From: Ophiura sarsii
Lineage: Eukaryota > Echinodermata > Ophiuroidea > Amphilepidida > Ophiuridae
NCBI GenBank assembly: GCA_035610835.1
Contig: CM069452.1
Location: 26,772,143 to 26,836,142, forward strand
Direction of reading: 5' to 3'
DNA length: 64,000 nt
This document shows, piece by piece, positions 11,286 to 23,869 of the stretch (within the stretch, counting starts at the first letter, position 1; each line of letters opens with the position of its first letter). The position numbers and the translations under genes were made by a program. The notes below the pieces were generated by a model. It was not told where the DNA came from. It saw only the letters and a program-made list of their open reading frames with translations, and did no database searches.

Positions 11286-11670
11286 TTTTTTATTATTATC
11301 TTATTTTTTGTTTGAATTATAGACCAAAAAGTGCCAAAAAACGATTTTTACGATTTTGGAGGTAAATAAATCACGTTTTTTGGCACTTTTTGGTTTATAA
11401 TTCAAAAAATAAATAAGATAATAATAAAAAAATTATTAGGATTATGATAATACTAGTATGACAAAATTTGACAAAATATATCTTGCATAAACCTAAAATG
11501 GGTCCAAAAACATGTTTTTATAATTTTTTTCCAAAATGGTCAATTTCATGTTCATGGTTGGATTTATTGAACCCTTTCCTTCAAGAAAATGTATACTTTT
11601 ATATAGATTAAATGAATAATGAAGAAGTTATGGCAGTTTTACGGAGGCTGACCTGCGAGTCCACACCCCC
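11286..11670 (+). mobile_element. Truncated copy of the TTAA-flanked 700-bp palindrome family
   Basis: It contains the central hairpin of the element at 49802-50501 (GACCAAAAAGTGCCAAAAA and its complement around 11320-11395) and the right arm ending GAGTCCACACCCCC, followed by TTAA at 11671. The left arm is absent. Confidence 0.8.
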
Positions 11671-11934
11671 TTAAATCAACATTACCGATTCAATGAGAAT
11701 GAAGCATGCAAAACCTACATGATGGAAACAATTATCATGTTACTGTTATTTCTACTCAAAGTTCTTCGTGAAGTATCGCGAATTGTATAGAGAGCTCCTC
11801 ATTATATCTACAAGGACAAGTTAAAACTTATTCCGAGACTATTTCCCCTACTATTTCCTACACATTCCGTAACGCATATCTTGTATGACCCAAGCAGGAT
11901 TTGTGGCAATACATATCGTGTAAATATTCGCAAC

Positions 11935-12585
11935 AAGCAGTAACGACAACACTTTACTTGTCTCTGAGATCTGTAATGTAGGCTACAGGTAATTACTTGC
12001 ATACAAATGCATAAACCGAAGAAAAAAACCGTGAACATATTGCCAGACAAAAGACGTGTTTTAATGAGAGCATCCAATGAGAACCACTACTTTACTTGGA
12101 GGGACTTTGAGTTGAGGGACGCATTGCCTATATGACAAGGAGATCTCAAATATCATCGGATCAATAGTGAACTAGTAAAGATTTGATTAACACAAGCAAC
12201 TTAAATTGTTTTTCGTTCTGCCCACTAGGCTGGAGTATCTAATACCGTGATAGCGTCTCGTGACGAAAAGAACTAAGTTCTGTTCACGTAACAATGCCAC
12301 AACAGACGGGCATTTCCCAAAGCGTGTAACTACAAACCGCAGCACAAACCTTCCATCCTTAAAAAAAATTGCCGCCTTTTCGGATTTGTGTTTAGTGTCG
12401 GGTTTCTATATCCACATGTATAGTTATTACGTCGCAGCTGAATTTAAAAACAGATTCGTAATAAAATGTTGCACCTTACATTCATAATGCTCTGTGAATT
12501 ATAAAAAAAAGGTGAAATACGAAACCGAATCGTTCCGCAAGGTCATCTGACGTTAACACTAAGCCACTGGCCGCAGGTGGCCGAC
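11935..12585 (+). repeat. Diverged segmental duplication, copy B
   Basis: Counterpart of 5640-6240. A further related stretch (GGATTTGTGTTAAGCGTCGG) begins near 14470, and another lies near 10190, so this is part of a low-copy family local to this area. The 75-89 aa open frames inside are not conserved between copies and are not called. Confidence 0.6.
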
Positions 12586-13143
12586 CACACGGACGCAGTA
12601 TGAACAATGTGCAATGTACATCGTATACACATTGATTATTATCAGAATGTTGTGGAAAAAACCATTGGATTTAGAATTAAAGGGTACTTGAATAGTTCTT
12701 ATATCTTCTTCACGTTTTATATCTCTAGGAAACATAAATCGTAGAGTGGCTCTTACCAATACGAGATGACAGATGTGTTCACACGTTTAATGCATCGTTT
12801 TACCTATTCAACGACAGGTGCGTCCATCAGTAAACATGATTATGTTGCAATCTCCTCACATACGGTTGATGTGATCTTTACAGCAACAAGATACGCTTTG
12901 CATTACAGCATCAATCAACGAATATAAATTGTTTGAATATCTGCCTAAAGGTTTATATCATTATCAAAGTTCAAGCGTCATTACGAAATTTCGAATAAAA
13001 TAAGTGACGCATTAACCTCTCTTCTAAAGTTTTTGAAACTATTCCTTGAAACTCTACATAGTGTCTCAAAAAACTGAGTCCAAAACGGGAGAGCTAATAA
13101 CTTTAAAGTAGAAAACATAATTATCTGCTTTATACACGTTATA

Positions 13144-14003
13144 CAGGGTGAATCAACACAAAATAGGACTCTCTTTCAGCATGAATTTAATCCTTATTAA
13201 AACCACTGAACCATGACCAATTTGATGTCATTGTAAAGTACAGCTAATAAAGTTAAAATCCTGAAAAGGTGAGAAAGATCCAGCATCAATTAAGGAAAGT
13301 GTGACCAATTTGATAAGTCAACCTATGTTGTAGTACGTACACTGGTAATTTGCACAGTAAATGTAGAGTAACATTAAATTGCAATATTACATACATTGTA
13401 CTCAAATAATCTAAAAGGACATTTTTACTTCTTATCATGCTCATTGCTCGTGGCAGAAATAGAAGTTGATTTAGAACTCAAATTTTACCCGTCTATGAAT
13501 GGTTTTAAATGCCCTTCTCTGTCTATGATTAGTATAAACGCACTATTGACATAATTGGTGCTTTTCTTTCACAACTTTTCTACATGCTGAGGCTTTCTCA
13601 TGAGAACACGAAACAACATTGAACATTGCCCAGATATATTCATGCGTCAAATGTGTGTCAAATGTACCTACGCGTATTAATGATTTGTGGCAGAATTAAG
13701 ATGAATACCAGACTAATGTTTGCTATTGTTATTGTTAGATGATTTACAATGTTTATGAATGCAAATTATTGAAACCATGTCCTTTTTTCGTTTGTATGTG
13801 TAAATCCCATTGAACAGAATAGTAAAAAACATGGTTTACGCAGATAATGCTAGCGGTCTTATTTTTTCATTGGATTAATCTCAGATTTTCAGAATGTAAT
13901 CATTATTAATTAGGCTTTGCACTGACGGTGAATTGGTCATGCTCCAATGGTTTTTGTAAAGTATAAACCGTCACGAAACAGAGTCCTTTTTTTGATACAC
14001 CTG
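13144..14003. mobile_element. TA-flanked mariner-like MITE, 860 bp
   Basis: The left end CAGGGTGAATCAACACAAAA and the inverted right end (CAGGTGTATCAAAAAAAGG) both adjoin TA. The subterminal 80 bp also match inverted, including GGACTCT and CATGACCAATT. No transposase frame is present. A one-sided relative lies at 51493. Confidence 0.75.
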
Positions 14004-14454
14004 TATGTAAAGATATAAAAGTAAATATATCTTACCTTAATTTGAGAAATTGTGAGACCAATAATGTACACTTATTCCCCGTTTAAGCAATAAACCAACC
14101 ATTGTGATTACGCGTTTTGCGCACATTTTCACTCCATGCCTCCTTAAACCTTCTCTCAAACTAAACAGGATCCCTATCCAAGATATTCACCTTATCTAAG
14201 TAGTCCTACACGCGATGTTCCGGAGACTCGGTAAGGATATATTGGGAAACCTTGGACGAGGCGGAACTAGGACGTCTGTCAAATAAATCAGCTGATGAAA
14301 TGTCCAAGTCCCATGAGAAATATAGTAGCGTGCAGACGGTGGATATTTCAATTTGAAACTATTTAATCTGAACACAAAAACATTTTTTGACGCTAAATAA
14401 AGTAATGGCCGGGTATCATCATGCCAAATAGAAATCCCAAAACATATAGCAATC

Positions 14455-15130
14455 ACGGTTTCATCTTTTTGGATTTGTGTTAAGCGTCGGGTTTCGAAAT
14501 CTAAATCCGATTATGAACAGCGCTGTTCATATGCTAAATGTATGAAGAGATGCGTTGCCTCACGATTTCACAAGTTCTATTCATGTATAGTACGAAAACA
14601 ACCTAATAGTCATCGTTCAGTTGGAATCTTATGCAGATAGAATCTCAACCAAGTCCTTATGAAGGAATGTTGAACTCAGTCACATTTTCACCTATCTTAA
14701 TCTCGATGTTTGATTACAGTAGGTGGAAGCCCCAGCACATGTTCGCATAGTCAAGTTAGGGCCGGTGAATTAATGTTTGGCAGCGCCCATGGATTATCAA
14801 ATTGAATATCTTTAACGTACGAGTTAGATGTTTTATGAGTTGACATTACAAAGCTACCATATTCCTAATCACCCCTTATCAAAGTATTTCAAAGTATTTG
14901 AGATACTTTTACTTTTCTGTTCGCATAATCATGATAATCACGCCATTTTCATGAGAGTTATACTTAGGTGTGACTGCTCTTGCCTCGCACACATAACAGG
15001 ACTCCGGTCTTGCAAAGTGCGAATATTGCTGAGGGTGGTACGTGTCATTAATTTGTTTGGCTCTTTAAATCTGAACGTAGACATACCTTCACACATTGGA
15101 GGAATAAGAAAACTAGGTCCCAAATGCCCT
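14455..15130 (+). repeat. Old low-copy repeat related to 10185-11180
   Basis: See 10185-11180. The 103-aa and 61-aa frames on opposite strands here have no recognisable domain and are not called. Confidence 0.4.
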
Positions 15131-15139
15131 TCTCTTTAG

Positions 15140-17082
15140 CTAATGCACTAAGACCCCTCAAAGCTGGTAAGTTAACAGTATGAATTATCATTTATATTCT
15201 AAAAGTATGCTACATCATCTGATAAAGGGCTACATAATATGTGAGTTCACCAATGGTAGAGCTTAGATCATTGACGCAATGGATAAAGAAAATACTGAAC
15301 TTATAACGCTAAACATTTTCGTGGATACTTGCTTATCAGAAGAAAAACAGGAGCTGTTTAAACTTTACCAGTAGTTTTTTGACTGTCTTCTTCTGATTTA
15401 GTTTTTCTATTTTACCATGCGTTGAACTTCATCGATTTCTGTACAATTTGGTGTATAGATCGTTAAAATCGGCTCACTAAAACGTCTTTTATAGTGACAT
15501 TAGTAATACAATTTAATCGATTTTGAGAATTTAATACCTATAGATTATCATAACGGTTTCATTGCATGTATCTTTCTAGCCTACTTCTTACCACGAATAC
15601 TGCCTGAAATCCGTGGTAATATATCTTGGCCGATTTATTTGATTTATTGCACCACGCCTGTATTTCCTAGCGCGGTTTGGCGTGCTGGATTAGCCCATTG
15701 TAGGAAGGGCTTGGTACTAGTGGGGACTTTAGAAACGTAATTATTACATTTTTTACTGATCTTCTTGTGTTAATGTTCATAAATGAATAATGTTCATATT
15801 GTTTGATGGTCGAACGAGTGAAATCCCTTGGATATTAACGAAATTAGCTATTTAGTATTCTGACAGAAAATGTTAAAAGTTTACCCATACACATCTTTAG
15901 TTAGATTAAATTAAAATGGATAATTTTCTGGTTGGAACTAGAAGCCCAAAGTCTTACATTTGAAATTTTTGTGTTGAGAAATTCACACTTAACTTCAATT
16001 TGTCATCGAAATTAGTGCTATTTCAGATTTGGTAAAATCAAAAGTTCATATCACAATATTATATTATCCCTGGAGCAGATTTTAGTTTTAAAACTAGCCC
16101 AAATGTGGATGAAAGTCACCCCCGTGTGCCAAGTTATGTGGCGAGAGTGTAGATAGATATACCTCAAGGTCTCCCCAGCATGCGGTCAATGGTGTCCTAT
16201 TGAACAATTCTTGGGTTGAACTTGAAGCCCAACACGCGAATTTTCAAAGTTCTTGTGTTACGAAATTCAATGTTTGAACTTCAATTTATTTAAAAACTAG
16301 TGCGATTTTAGATTTTGTCCAAAATAAAGTTAAAATGTAGCCCAATGGGGCTAAAGATCGACACATTATGCCAATAAGGCACATCGCAGGAGTGTTGTAG
16401 TGACTGCCTTTTGGGTCGTCTAGACAGTTAGTTGGTCCAGGGTGTCCATGTTCACACGCAAATACTAGCATGATGGCCAGTTCAACCTGTCAGCCCCTGT
16501 CAGACAATATCTTAAACTTGTGCTCAAACTAGACAGGACGCTGGAACGTAATATAATCTTGCGATCCTCCCGCATTTGACTTTCAATCAATTCGCCCATA
16601 ATTTGCATGGTTTTCTCCTAACGTTTAAATGTTCTCAATGTATTGAACCAATATCCTCCGGCTCAAAACATCGACTCGAGTCTAGTCGCCATTCATTAAA
16701 AGATACTCCGGAACAATATCGAAACTCTGGAACAATAATTATAGTAAACCTCATCACCTCAGTTTAAATTTCTGCTAAAGACACATTTTCAGTTTGAATT
16801 CTTAATTATAATTGTATTGGTTACTTTTAAATACTGGTTCTTAATATGTTATTTTGTATTGAAAATCGATCTGAACTACCTCCAGTCAATCAATAACGAT
16901 CAATTAGACCGTTCGTTGTGTCATTGTGATGCTGGTTTTTGTTATATATGTTTTGTTTAGTCAGATTTTTTCACCCGCGCCTATCATCCCCTGGGACACG
17001 ATAAACCATCAATTGTGGCATTATGTGAAGCGATTGGTAAACGAGATAAGTCCTCTCCTACGGCGAATTAACGGCTTTAGAG
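15140..17082. other. No recognisable feature
   Basis: Intergenic sequence. Two related stretches near 15955-16100 and 16210-16340 (AACTTGAAGCCCA..., TTCAAAGTTCTTGTG..., ATTTAGATTTTG...) look like an old direct duplication. Nothing codes convincingly. Confidence 0.4.
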
Positions 17083-17175
17083 AGGCTCTCCCACGCCGTA
17101 AATCCAATGTGGGATAGCCTCTCCAACACCGTAAATACACAACGAGAGAGCTTCTCCAACACCTTATATCACTCT
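17083..17175 (+). repeat. 33-bp minisatellite
   Basis: Three diverged units begin at 17083, 17116 and 17149 with AGGCTCTCC, AGCCTCTCC and AGCTTCTCC, each followed by an ACnCCGTAAAT-like stretch. Confidence 0.7.
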
Positions 17176-20100
17176 CCTATCGCGGAATTGAGGGAGTTAC
17201 ATACTTGACCTTTGCCTTTAAACAATATGAAAAGAAATGGGGTATTTAGAAATCTCTAGTTTGATAATTTCTAATAGTTTCTCAATGTAAAACTATAAAT
17301 GTGTATTTTTCTACTAACTTGTTGAGTGCTGTTGTTGATTGTTTCATTATGTTATCTGTAATACTAACACTATGTAAATATGAATATGTAACGAGGGAGA
17401 TGTATTAATGAATATATGCATTGTTTTGAAATATGAGGAATTCAATAAAGCCTCTTACTTTTAATAAATATTACAATAGAAAAAAAAATGCGCACATTTA
17501 TTATGGGACAGGTGTAATAGGTTGCATACAATTCTTTAGCTACGTTCATACGGGCAGTTAGCATTTGTAATCCCTTAACTACTATGATCATCGTCCACAC
17601 GAAGATTTATCTTCGATCAACTTGTAAATTCAATCAACAAGCGTGTTGACGAAAGTCTATGTGTGGAGCCTCTCACAACCATACGGAGCCCTATCGAAAC
17701 CACAATCAATCAATTAAACATTAATATTATATTTAAAGAAAAGCTACGACGTTAAAATTAAATAGAACACACTTTTATCATATCGATATATTTGACATGA
17801 GTTTAATATTTAAGATATTTATACTGAAACGTACCTAAAACGTATCCACAGTAGGGAAAGCGATCTACACATGGATGCTTACCCTGAACAAATACATAAA
17901 ACACATTTGGATGGGTTACACTATCAGGTTAATAACACTTGTGAATTACAGAAGCTTTTTCATGACACGCCATATTCAAATAGCACCGTTAGCACAATAC
18001 CTGTTTGTCAAATAGAACCAACACGTCTACTATTATACAACTTTCTAATGGCAAATAACATTAGGGCTAAGCAAGCAAACCTCTATTTCGTGACTTGTAT
18101 TGATCAACAATAATACTAGATACACAGTACGTAATATCAATTTCTCACATTTCCCTTATAACAACATCTATGATATCTTTCGTATAGTGATTTATATTAA
18201 CATGAATCGTTGCATTGCTATCATTATCTTGTACGGATGCCTTTGAGGTGATATGTGCAAGTTATTATCATTCTGAGATAAGAACTAACAAATTCGCTCC
18301 AATTCACGATAAACGAGTACGATGTTTGTAATTTATATAAATCGTGTCTTTCACAAAGTGCCACTGGGGACAGATAAAACACGTATATTGACAGTGGAAA
18401 TGAGAACAATTTTCTGGATTAGTAGTGTTTCCATTTCTCAAATTACCCGCACTATTTCATACCCAAATTCTTCACGTTTTATGTCAGTCATTTTAAAAGT
18501 TAATGATTAATCTAAACGACAGAACACAAAAAGTAATTTACTAAGAGGGTAGAGTGGTGAATACTCAAACATGGATACATGCAGGTAGGTTGTAAATACA
18601 TTTCATTTATTTCATTCATTTAGAGCGATATACTATGAATCTTTGTTTCGATTAGGTAATAATCGAATGCTAGATGAAATAGCACCAGGTAAATTTGACT
18701 CTACTTTTCATTTCAGAAAATAACCACCGGTTTGTTTCCAAGCGTTGGCTTCTGGTTTACAATACCATTTTTAGTGAACTCTGTAGCGAAAATAAAGAGC
18801 AATATACTACGTTTGTATATTTATAGTAAAGTCGAATTGATTGATGTTGCTTCCTCACTTGTTCTGACCCGGCATCTTTATTTGATAGGCATCACTGAAT
18901 AATTGCCAAATACGTTTCTTATCACGGTGTCCGTCATTAATTCAACCTAGGAAAAATATCAGATACTTAGAACAATGCATCCACTTACACCATTATTTGC
19001 TAAACGACATTTTGTCAACGTTAAACAATTTATATCGGAACGGAGTAAGCGCTCATAAATTCTAGCTACTATAGCCGGATACGGTATACTTGGTGAAATA
19101 CATATTTACATAAAACTGACAAGCATGACTTTTAATATCCGTAATGGTTTATTTCCAATTAATCATACAAATACTAATTATAGTAAGCTGCATGCAATTA
19201 CTGACTTATCACAATGTAAGTATACACCTCTCTAGATATTTGCCCCTGTAGATATTTTTTCACATTGCATTAGCTCATTATCTGCACATCTTACTAACAG
19301 GGTCAAGACACCAACAACACAGATAGCGATAGGATTCGACAGATTTCCACATGATGCATCCTAGTTAATTAAATATACCTGAACGTAACCGAAATTTGCA
19401 TTAAGCTAAAAACAGTAGCGATATAATATGTCAAGCTACTGTGCCTGTGGTTACAATAAACCAAGCTATGAGTACCTGAATGTGTCATTTGCGATTGCAT
19501 TCACGTACAAAATGTCGATAACCGCCAAAAGCGCGTCAAACTTTCCTCCAATATAGCATGGTTTCATAATATAGTCAAAGTGTCATGTTCCCGAGTGACG
19601 CAAATTACAGTCGAAACTAATTATTAAACTTACATGTAGTAGACATCTTTAATTCGTAATTGGAAACTTTTAGCTCATTGTTTCTGCGTAATAATGTATA
19701 TCTACTTTTCCTATTTATAGTTAATGATGAGTTACAAAAATTGGCGAACCTTCTCATAGCAGGGAATCAACATCGAGTATGTGAGGCCAAAATTGCGCGC
19801 GCAAGCTTGGATAACCTTTGCGCGCGGAGACATAATAGTAATACCGCATATTTCTCGCTAACTAGATTATAGTACAATATAGTTTATGTAAATACAGTTA
19901 ATCTTTTCTGCAGACCAAAAAGCCATTAAAATCATGCACCTTTACTGATGTCGAAAACAAAATATGTTTCTATTCAGTGAAACTTATGTTTGTAACACAA
20001 TAAGGACATATTTTTGGACGATTTCTTTTGTGAAGACCACAAAGAAAACATATCGGTACAGAAATAATACATATTTGTGCAATGAGTAGAATATTGCAAA

Positions 20101-20976
20101 GCCGAAAGCACTGTCACTTATATTGAAACAAACACTTTACAGGAACTTCAAAGCAGGTATTACGGAAATTTTAACAAAAACTTTTGTTGTTAATTTTATG
20201 TTATTTAAATCAACAATTACCATTAATGAGTACTGAATTACAATATAGGACATTTCCACAATGTACATATTCAGCATGCATATTTCCTTCTAGCATACTT
20301 ACTTGGGGTACGGAGCTACAGACACAGTTCTGATCTTAATGGTTTTAATATACAAGCACTGAACATGTCGAAATACAATACGTGCCGACAGCTCAACTTT
20401 CCAGCTAACCCACCTAATATAATTCAGTATCCGAAGACTACTAAATCACTTCACCTGTCAATGGAACAAGAAGCTGAATTAGGAAAACATTGATTTCATC
20501 TTGAGCATCACCACCCCCCTTAACATTAACCTATGTCCGTGTGCTAATGGGTGCTACTTAAGTAGGGAGGTTCTCCTGTTTTTAGTAATAAAGCAGATCG
20601 GAGCCTTTCAGAGGAATAATTCTCCTCAGGGTACTTCAAACACTAGGTGGTGGTTTGAAATTCAATCATCGAGTTGCTGATGGATTAAAAGTAAATATCC
20701 GCAGAAAGCCTTCAGACTATATAAACGGTTCTCTGAATGTTGCTTCGAGTCTGTTATGGTTTACGCGGTAGTGAATTAAAAAAACAAGATACGAGTGTCA
20801 GCTGACCGTTTGTGTTCATTAAAATCACATGAAGAGTCATGTTAATGACCTTATCATCAATTTATATAATCACGAACAGAAAAAAGCGAGTGTTGGACTG
20901 TCGATCATTGACATTTACCTTGTTGCATCGTAATGACACCACTTGAATGATCGAATTGATTTACGGTGAGTGATCA
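17176..20976. other. Long stretch without recognisable features
   Basis: AT-rich intergenic DNA. The longest open frame (17871-18113, 80 aa) has no recognisable domain, and nothing around it supports a gene. A small GC palindrome (GCGCGCGC) lies near 19795. Confidence 0.5.
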
Positions 20977-20990
20977 CTGTTAAATATATA

Positions 20991-22116
20991 TTTTTTTTTC
21001 TCTTTTTATTTTTTTCATCTGCTATGACAAATCAAATATACAATAATTATATGATTACACATCAATTAAAATACACAATGTATGTGGATAACTGTTAGAG
21101 TAGCATCAATAAGAACTCTATATATTGCATGAATATGGTTATTATGCATAAATACAGAATGACGTACTAAAACATACACTAAATTACAAAATATAATATA
21201 ATTCAATTATACAAAAAGCATGTGGAAAACGTCCCATTTTTTTAGGTAGAGAGTATTCTTAAGAGATTTTTTCCACATGTGTTTTTCAGTGTTATGGTAC
21301 TTAATGATATCATGTTGGATATTTTGAAATGACGGTTTTGAACCATTGCACCTATTTCTGTATACAGCAAATTTCGCAATCAACAAGATGTTATTGAGAC
21401 CAGTATGTTTCCTTATGGGGAATTTGCCAAAGAGAATGTCATTATCGCACAGCGAAACCTTAATTTTACATTTGCATAGTAACCATTCCTCGAGTTTTCT
21501 CCAGATGGTATTAGTAATAGGGCACATACAGAATATATGATAAATTGTTTCCTGGACCTGATAGCAAAAGGAACATCGATCTTCGCTGGAAACCTTTATC
21601 ATCTTAAGGAAGTAGTTTGTGCTCAGGATACGCTGGGTTATTCGAAACTGAAACCATCTTAGCTTGATATCCCCAGTACATTCAAATGGCGCGCTGCAGA
21701 TAGTTTTCCATTTGTTATCGTCAATGTACTGAAGTTGTTGCGACCATTTTAGCTTGGCTTTATTTTTGAAATTGGGTAACAGAATTTTGTAGATACGCCT
21801 ACAGCCCTTTTTGTCTTTCAATAGAATATCAATGTTTATAGGAATAAATGGTTTTGCAACCGGCTTAGCATTAGTAAACAATGACACTTTTCTAAAACTC
21901 TCAGTAATAGTACGTATTAGCCCATGGTACTCAAGAAAGTTAGTTCTAAGATTAACATATTTTCTCCTGAGTGCTTCCAAAGAGTAAAATCCTCCCTCTG
22001 GGTCCATGAGATCATTAATATAGAGAATGCCATTTTGAACCCAACTGGAATAGAAAACAATATTTCCACCAATATTAATCTGGGGATTGTTCCAGATACA
22101 TGACCGTTGAACTTCG
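20991..22116 (-). mobile_element. 5'-truncated LINE insertion with target-site duplication
   Basis: The 14-mer CTGTTAAATATATA occurs at 20977-20990 and again at 22117-22130, bracketing 1126 bp. The inner edge at 20991 is a T-rich run, that is, an A-rich tail on the minus strand. This is the classic signature of target-primed reverse transcription of a minus-strand LINE. The first bases inside the other edge are already coding (EVQRSCIWNNP...), so the copy lost its 5' portion at insertion. Intact coding and an exact duplication suggest a more recent event than the other LINE remnants here. Confidence 0.9.
21207..22115 (-). CDS. LINE ORF2 C-terminal fragment (zf-RVT)
   Basis: This is the coding part of the truncated LINE, open from the insertion junction to the stop at 21207. 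The frame continues upstream of the first Met (22007), so the Met is not a real start. It contains a WNNPQINIGG...W segment and, further on, a C-x2-C-x8-H-x4-C knuckle (RCSFC ... YHIFCMC) followed by an IW motif, as in the C-terminal domain of L1/Tx1-type ORF2 proteins. No endonuclease or catalytic RT remains, so it cannot be a functional retrotransposase. Confidence 0.85.
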   Translation of the reverse strand, partial: EVQRSCIWNNPQINIGGNIVFYSSWVQNGILYINDLMDPEGGFYSLEALRRKYVNLRTNFLEYHGLIRTITESFRKVSLFTNAKPVAKPFIPINIDILLKDKKGCRRIYKILLPNFKNKAKLKWSQQLQYIDDNKWKTICSAPFECTGDIKLRWFQFRITQRILSTNYFLKMIKVSSEDRCSFCYQVQETIYHIFCMCPITNTIWRKLEEWLLCKCKIKVSLCDNDILFGKFPIRKHTGLNNILLIAKFAVYRNRCNGSKPSFQNIQHDIIKYHNTEKHMWKKSLKNTLYLKKWDVFHMLFV

Positions 22117-22130
22117 CTGTTAAATATATA

Positions 22131-22669
22131 GTAAATGTATTATGTCAGTGAATGATGTTTTTAAAAGTAATACAGTCAGTTATAAATAATAGCAAGGGTT
22201 GTTTTTGTCTTCGTTTAAAAAATAGTTCTACTCGTAATTTCTAAATCATGCAACAATTGAGTTGTGACGCGTGATTTGATTGCGTGATTCGATTTTTAAT
22301 AAAATAAATAGCAATTGTGACAGAAAAGATGTACGTTGTGCTTTGACATCGAGTTTCTTATAAATCGTACTTTCAGACTCTTCAAAAATATTTGCTTAAA
22401 CATTTTTCATTTGTATTTAATTTGACTATCAACATTTGGCATGTTTAGATTTTTGGTTTCATTGATTATGTTCCATAACTCACTGATTACATTTGATATG
22501 GTAGATATGCCATCATTTCTTAACGAAAGCTCCAAATTAGATTGCTTAACACGAGTATTATTTCATGTCCAATATTTACAGTTCCAATATTTACAGTTTC
22601 ATTGCCGAAATTAGTTTCTAGTTTTAAATGTGAATTTTGTTGACACGCCCTTTCAAACATCTATTATTT
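22131..22669. other. 3' flank of receptor 1
   Basis: Downstream of the receptor 1 stop. It contains a short direct repeat (CCAATATTTACAGTT twice, about 22570-22598). Minus-strand ATTAAA words near 22420 and 22295 could serve as weak polyadenylation signals, but no site can be fixed. Confidence 0.3.
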
Positions 22670-23869
22670 CTACACTTTATCGATATTTATCATAGGATAT
22701 GTTTGACCACCTTTTTGATTGTCAATAATCGATGTGGCATCTGTAACCATACTTCCTTGGTTGTTAAGCCGTGATTCGTAATTGATGTGGTGGTGAACCA
22801 GGGTGCCGCTGCTATCTCTCATCGAAATCATTCGTCCCTTTCTACCTACATCAGCTTTTGAACACCGTAACATGAGCAGTAAGTTTCGTTTAAAGTTTTC
22901 TCCAATGAACGTGTAGATAAACGGGTTGAAAAGTGAGTTGGCATAACACCAACAGTTAGTTATAGTATACGCAACCGCTATTCCATGGGTCATTTTTGAG
23001 AACGCAGCGACAAATTGTACCACATAATACGGCAACCAACAGACGATAAATACCACGATTACCGATACGACCAAAACCGAGACGCGTTTCTGGGCCCGTT
23101 GCGCAGCACTTCCATCTGAACTTATTGGGAGGGTACTGGAGTGAATCTGAAACATCAGTGTGATGTAGCATACTAATATGATTAGCAGAGGAAGGAAAAA
23201 TCCAATTACAACTGTAACAAACAAATACACGTAGTGTTGTGTGTCGGTTAAGTTAATGATACTACAAATTGTAATGTCACTGATGTCGTTCGTGTTTGCC
23301 TTCTGTAAGATCAGAATCGGTATGCTGAAAACCCCAGAGATCAGCCATACAATTGCACAGAGTGACCTTGCAATCTTCTTTGTTCGGTAACGCATTGATG
23401 ATAATGGATATACAACAGCTATGTAACGATCTACGCTCATTAATGCTAAGGTATATATCGAAGCGTATTGGTTTAAAGTGTCTATACCACCAGCAAATTT
23501 ACACATAAAATTCCCAAAAGGCCAATCACTTGTAGCAATCTGGTACGCCAAAAAGGGCAGACTGATTACAAACACGAAGTCTACTATGGCCAGATTAAGA
23601 ATATACACGTTGGGAATTGTCTTCATGTTTTGATAATTGAGTAGGACCAATATGACCAGTCCATTACCCAATAGTCCGAGAAAGGCAATCAAAGCGTAAA
23701 AACAAGGTGTGAAATAAAGTTGTAACCATACAAGTCCGTGAATCATAGTGCCATTCGCTGTCGTATTATCAACTGAAAAAGATGCTGTCACGTCGTATAT
23801 GGATACATCGCTTGAGGCACCCGGTGTAGGAGGAAAGTTCCAACTAATGGAGGTATTTGCATCAGCCAT
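22670..23869 (-). CDS. Class A peptide-type GPCR (somatostatin/MCH/allatostatin-C receptor-like), receptor 1
   Basis: A single 399-codon reading frame with no intron encodes a complete seven-transmembrane rhodopsin-family receptor of the plasma membrane. Visible landmarks are N-glycosylation sequons at N5, N35, N39 and N206, TM1 with GN (N69), TM2 with LAIVD (D97), the TM3 cysteine C123 that would pair with C202 in extracellular loop 2, DRY at 147-149, the TM5 proline P227, CWLP at 277-280 and NPFIY at 315-319. A basic helix 8 ends in a likely palmitoylated C336. D130 occupies position 3.32, which in opioid, somatostatin and MCH receptors contacts a basic residue of the peptide. N133 at 3.35 fits the sodium site. 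The start ATG lies in a favourable context (AAAATGG) and gives a normal-length N-terminus. Receptor 2 (42742-43941) is a close paralogue. Class A membership is very secure. The exact ligand subfamily is inferred, and a galanin- or opioid-like receptor is the main alternative. Confidence 0.95.
   Translation of the reverse strand: MADANTSISWNFPPTPGASSDVSIYDVTASFSVDNTTANGTMIHGLVWLQLYFTPCFYALIAFLGLLGNGLVILVLLNYQNMKTIPNVYILNLAIVDFVFVISLPFLAYQIATSDWPFGNFMCKFAGGIDTLNQYASIYTLALMSVDRYIAVVYPLSSMRYRTKKIARSLCAIVWLISGVFSIPILILQKANTNDISDITICSIINLTDTQHYVYLFVTVVIGFFLPLLIILVCYITLMFQIHSSTLPISSDGSAAQRAQKRVSVLVVSVIVVFIVCWLPYYVVQFVAAFSKMTHGIAVAYTITNCWCYANSLFNPFIYTFIGENFKRNLLLMLRCSKADVGRKGRMISMRDSSGTLVHHHINYESRLNNQGSMVTDATSIIDNQKGGQTYPMINIDKV

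Noticed and set aside
22956..23171. 71-aa minus-strand frame inside receptor 1
   Set aside because: Shadow frame overlapping the real receptor frame.
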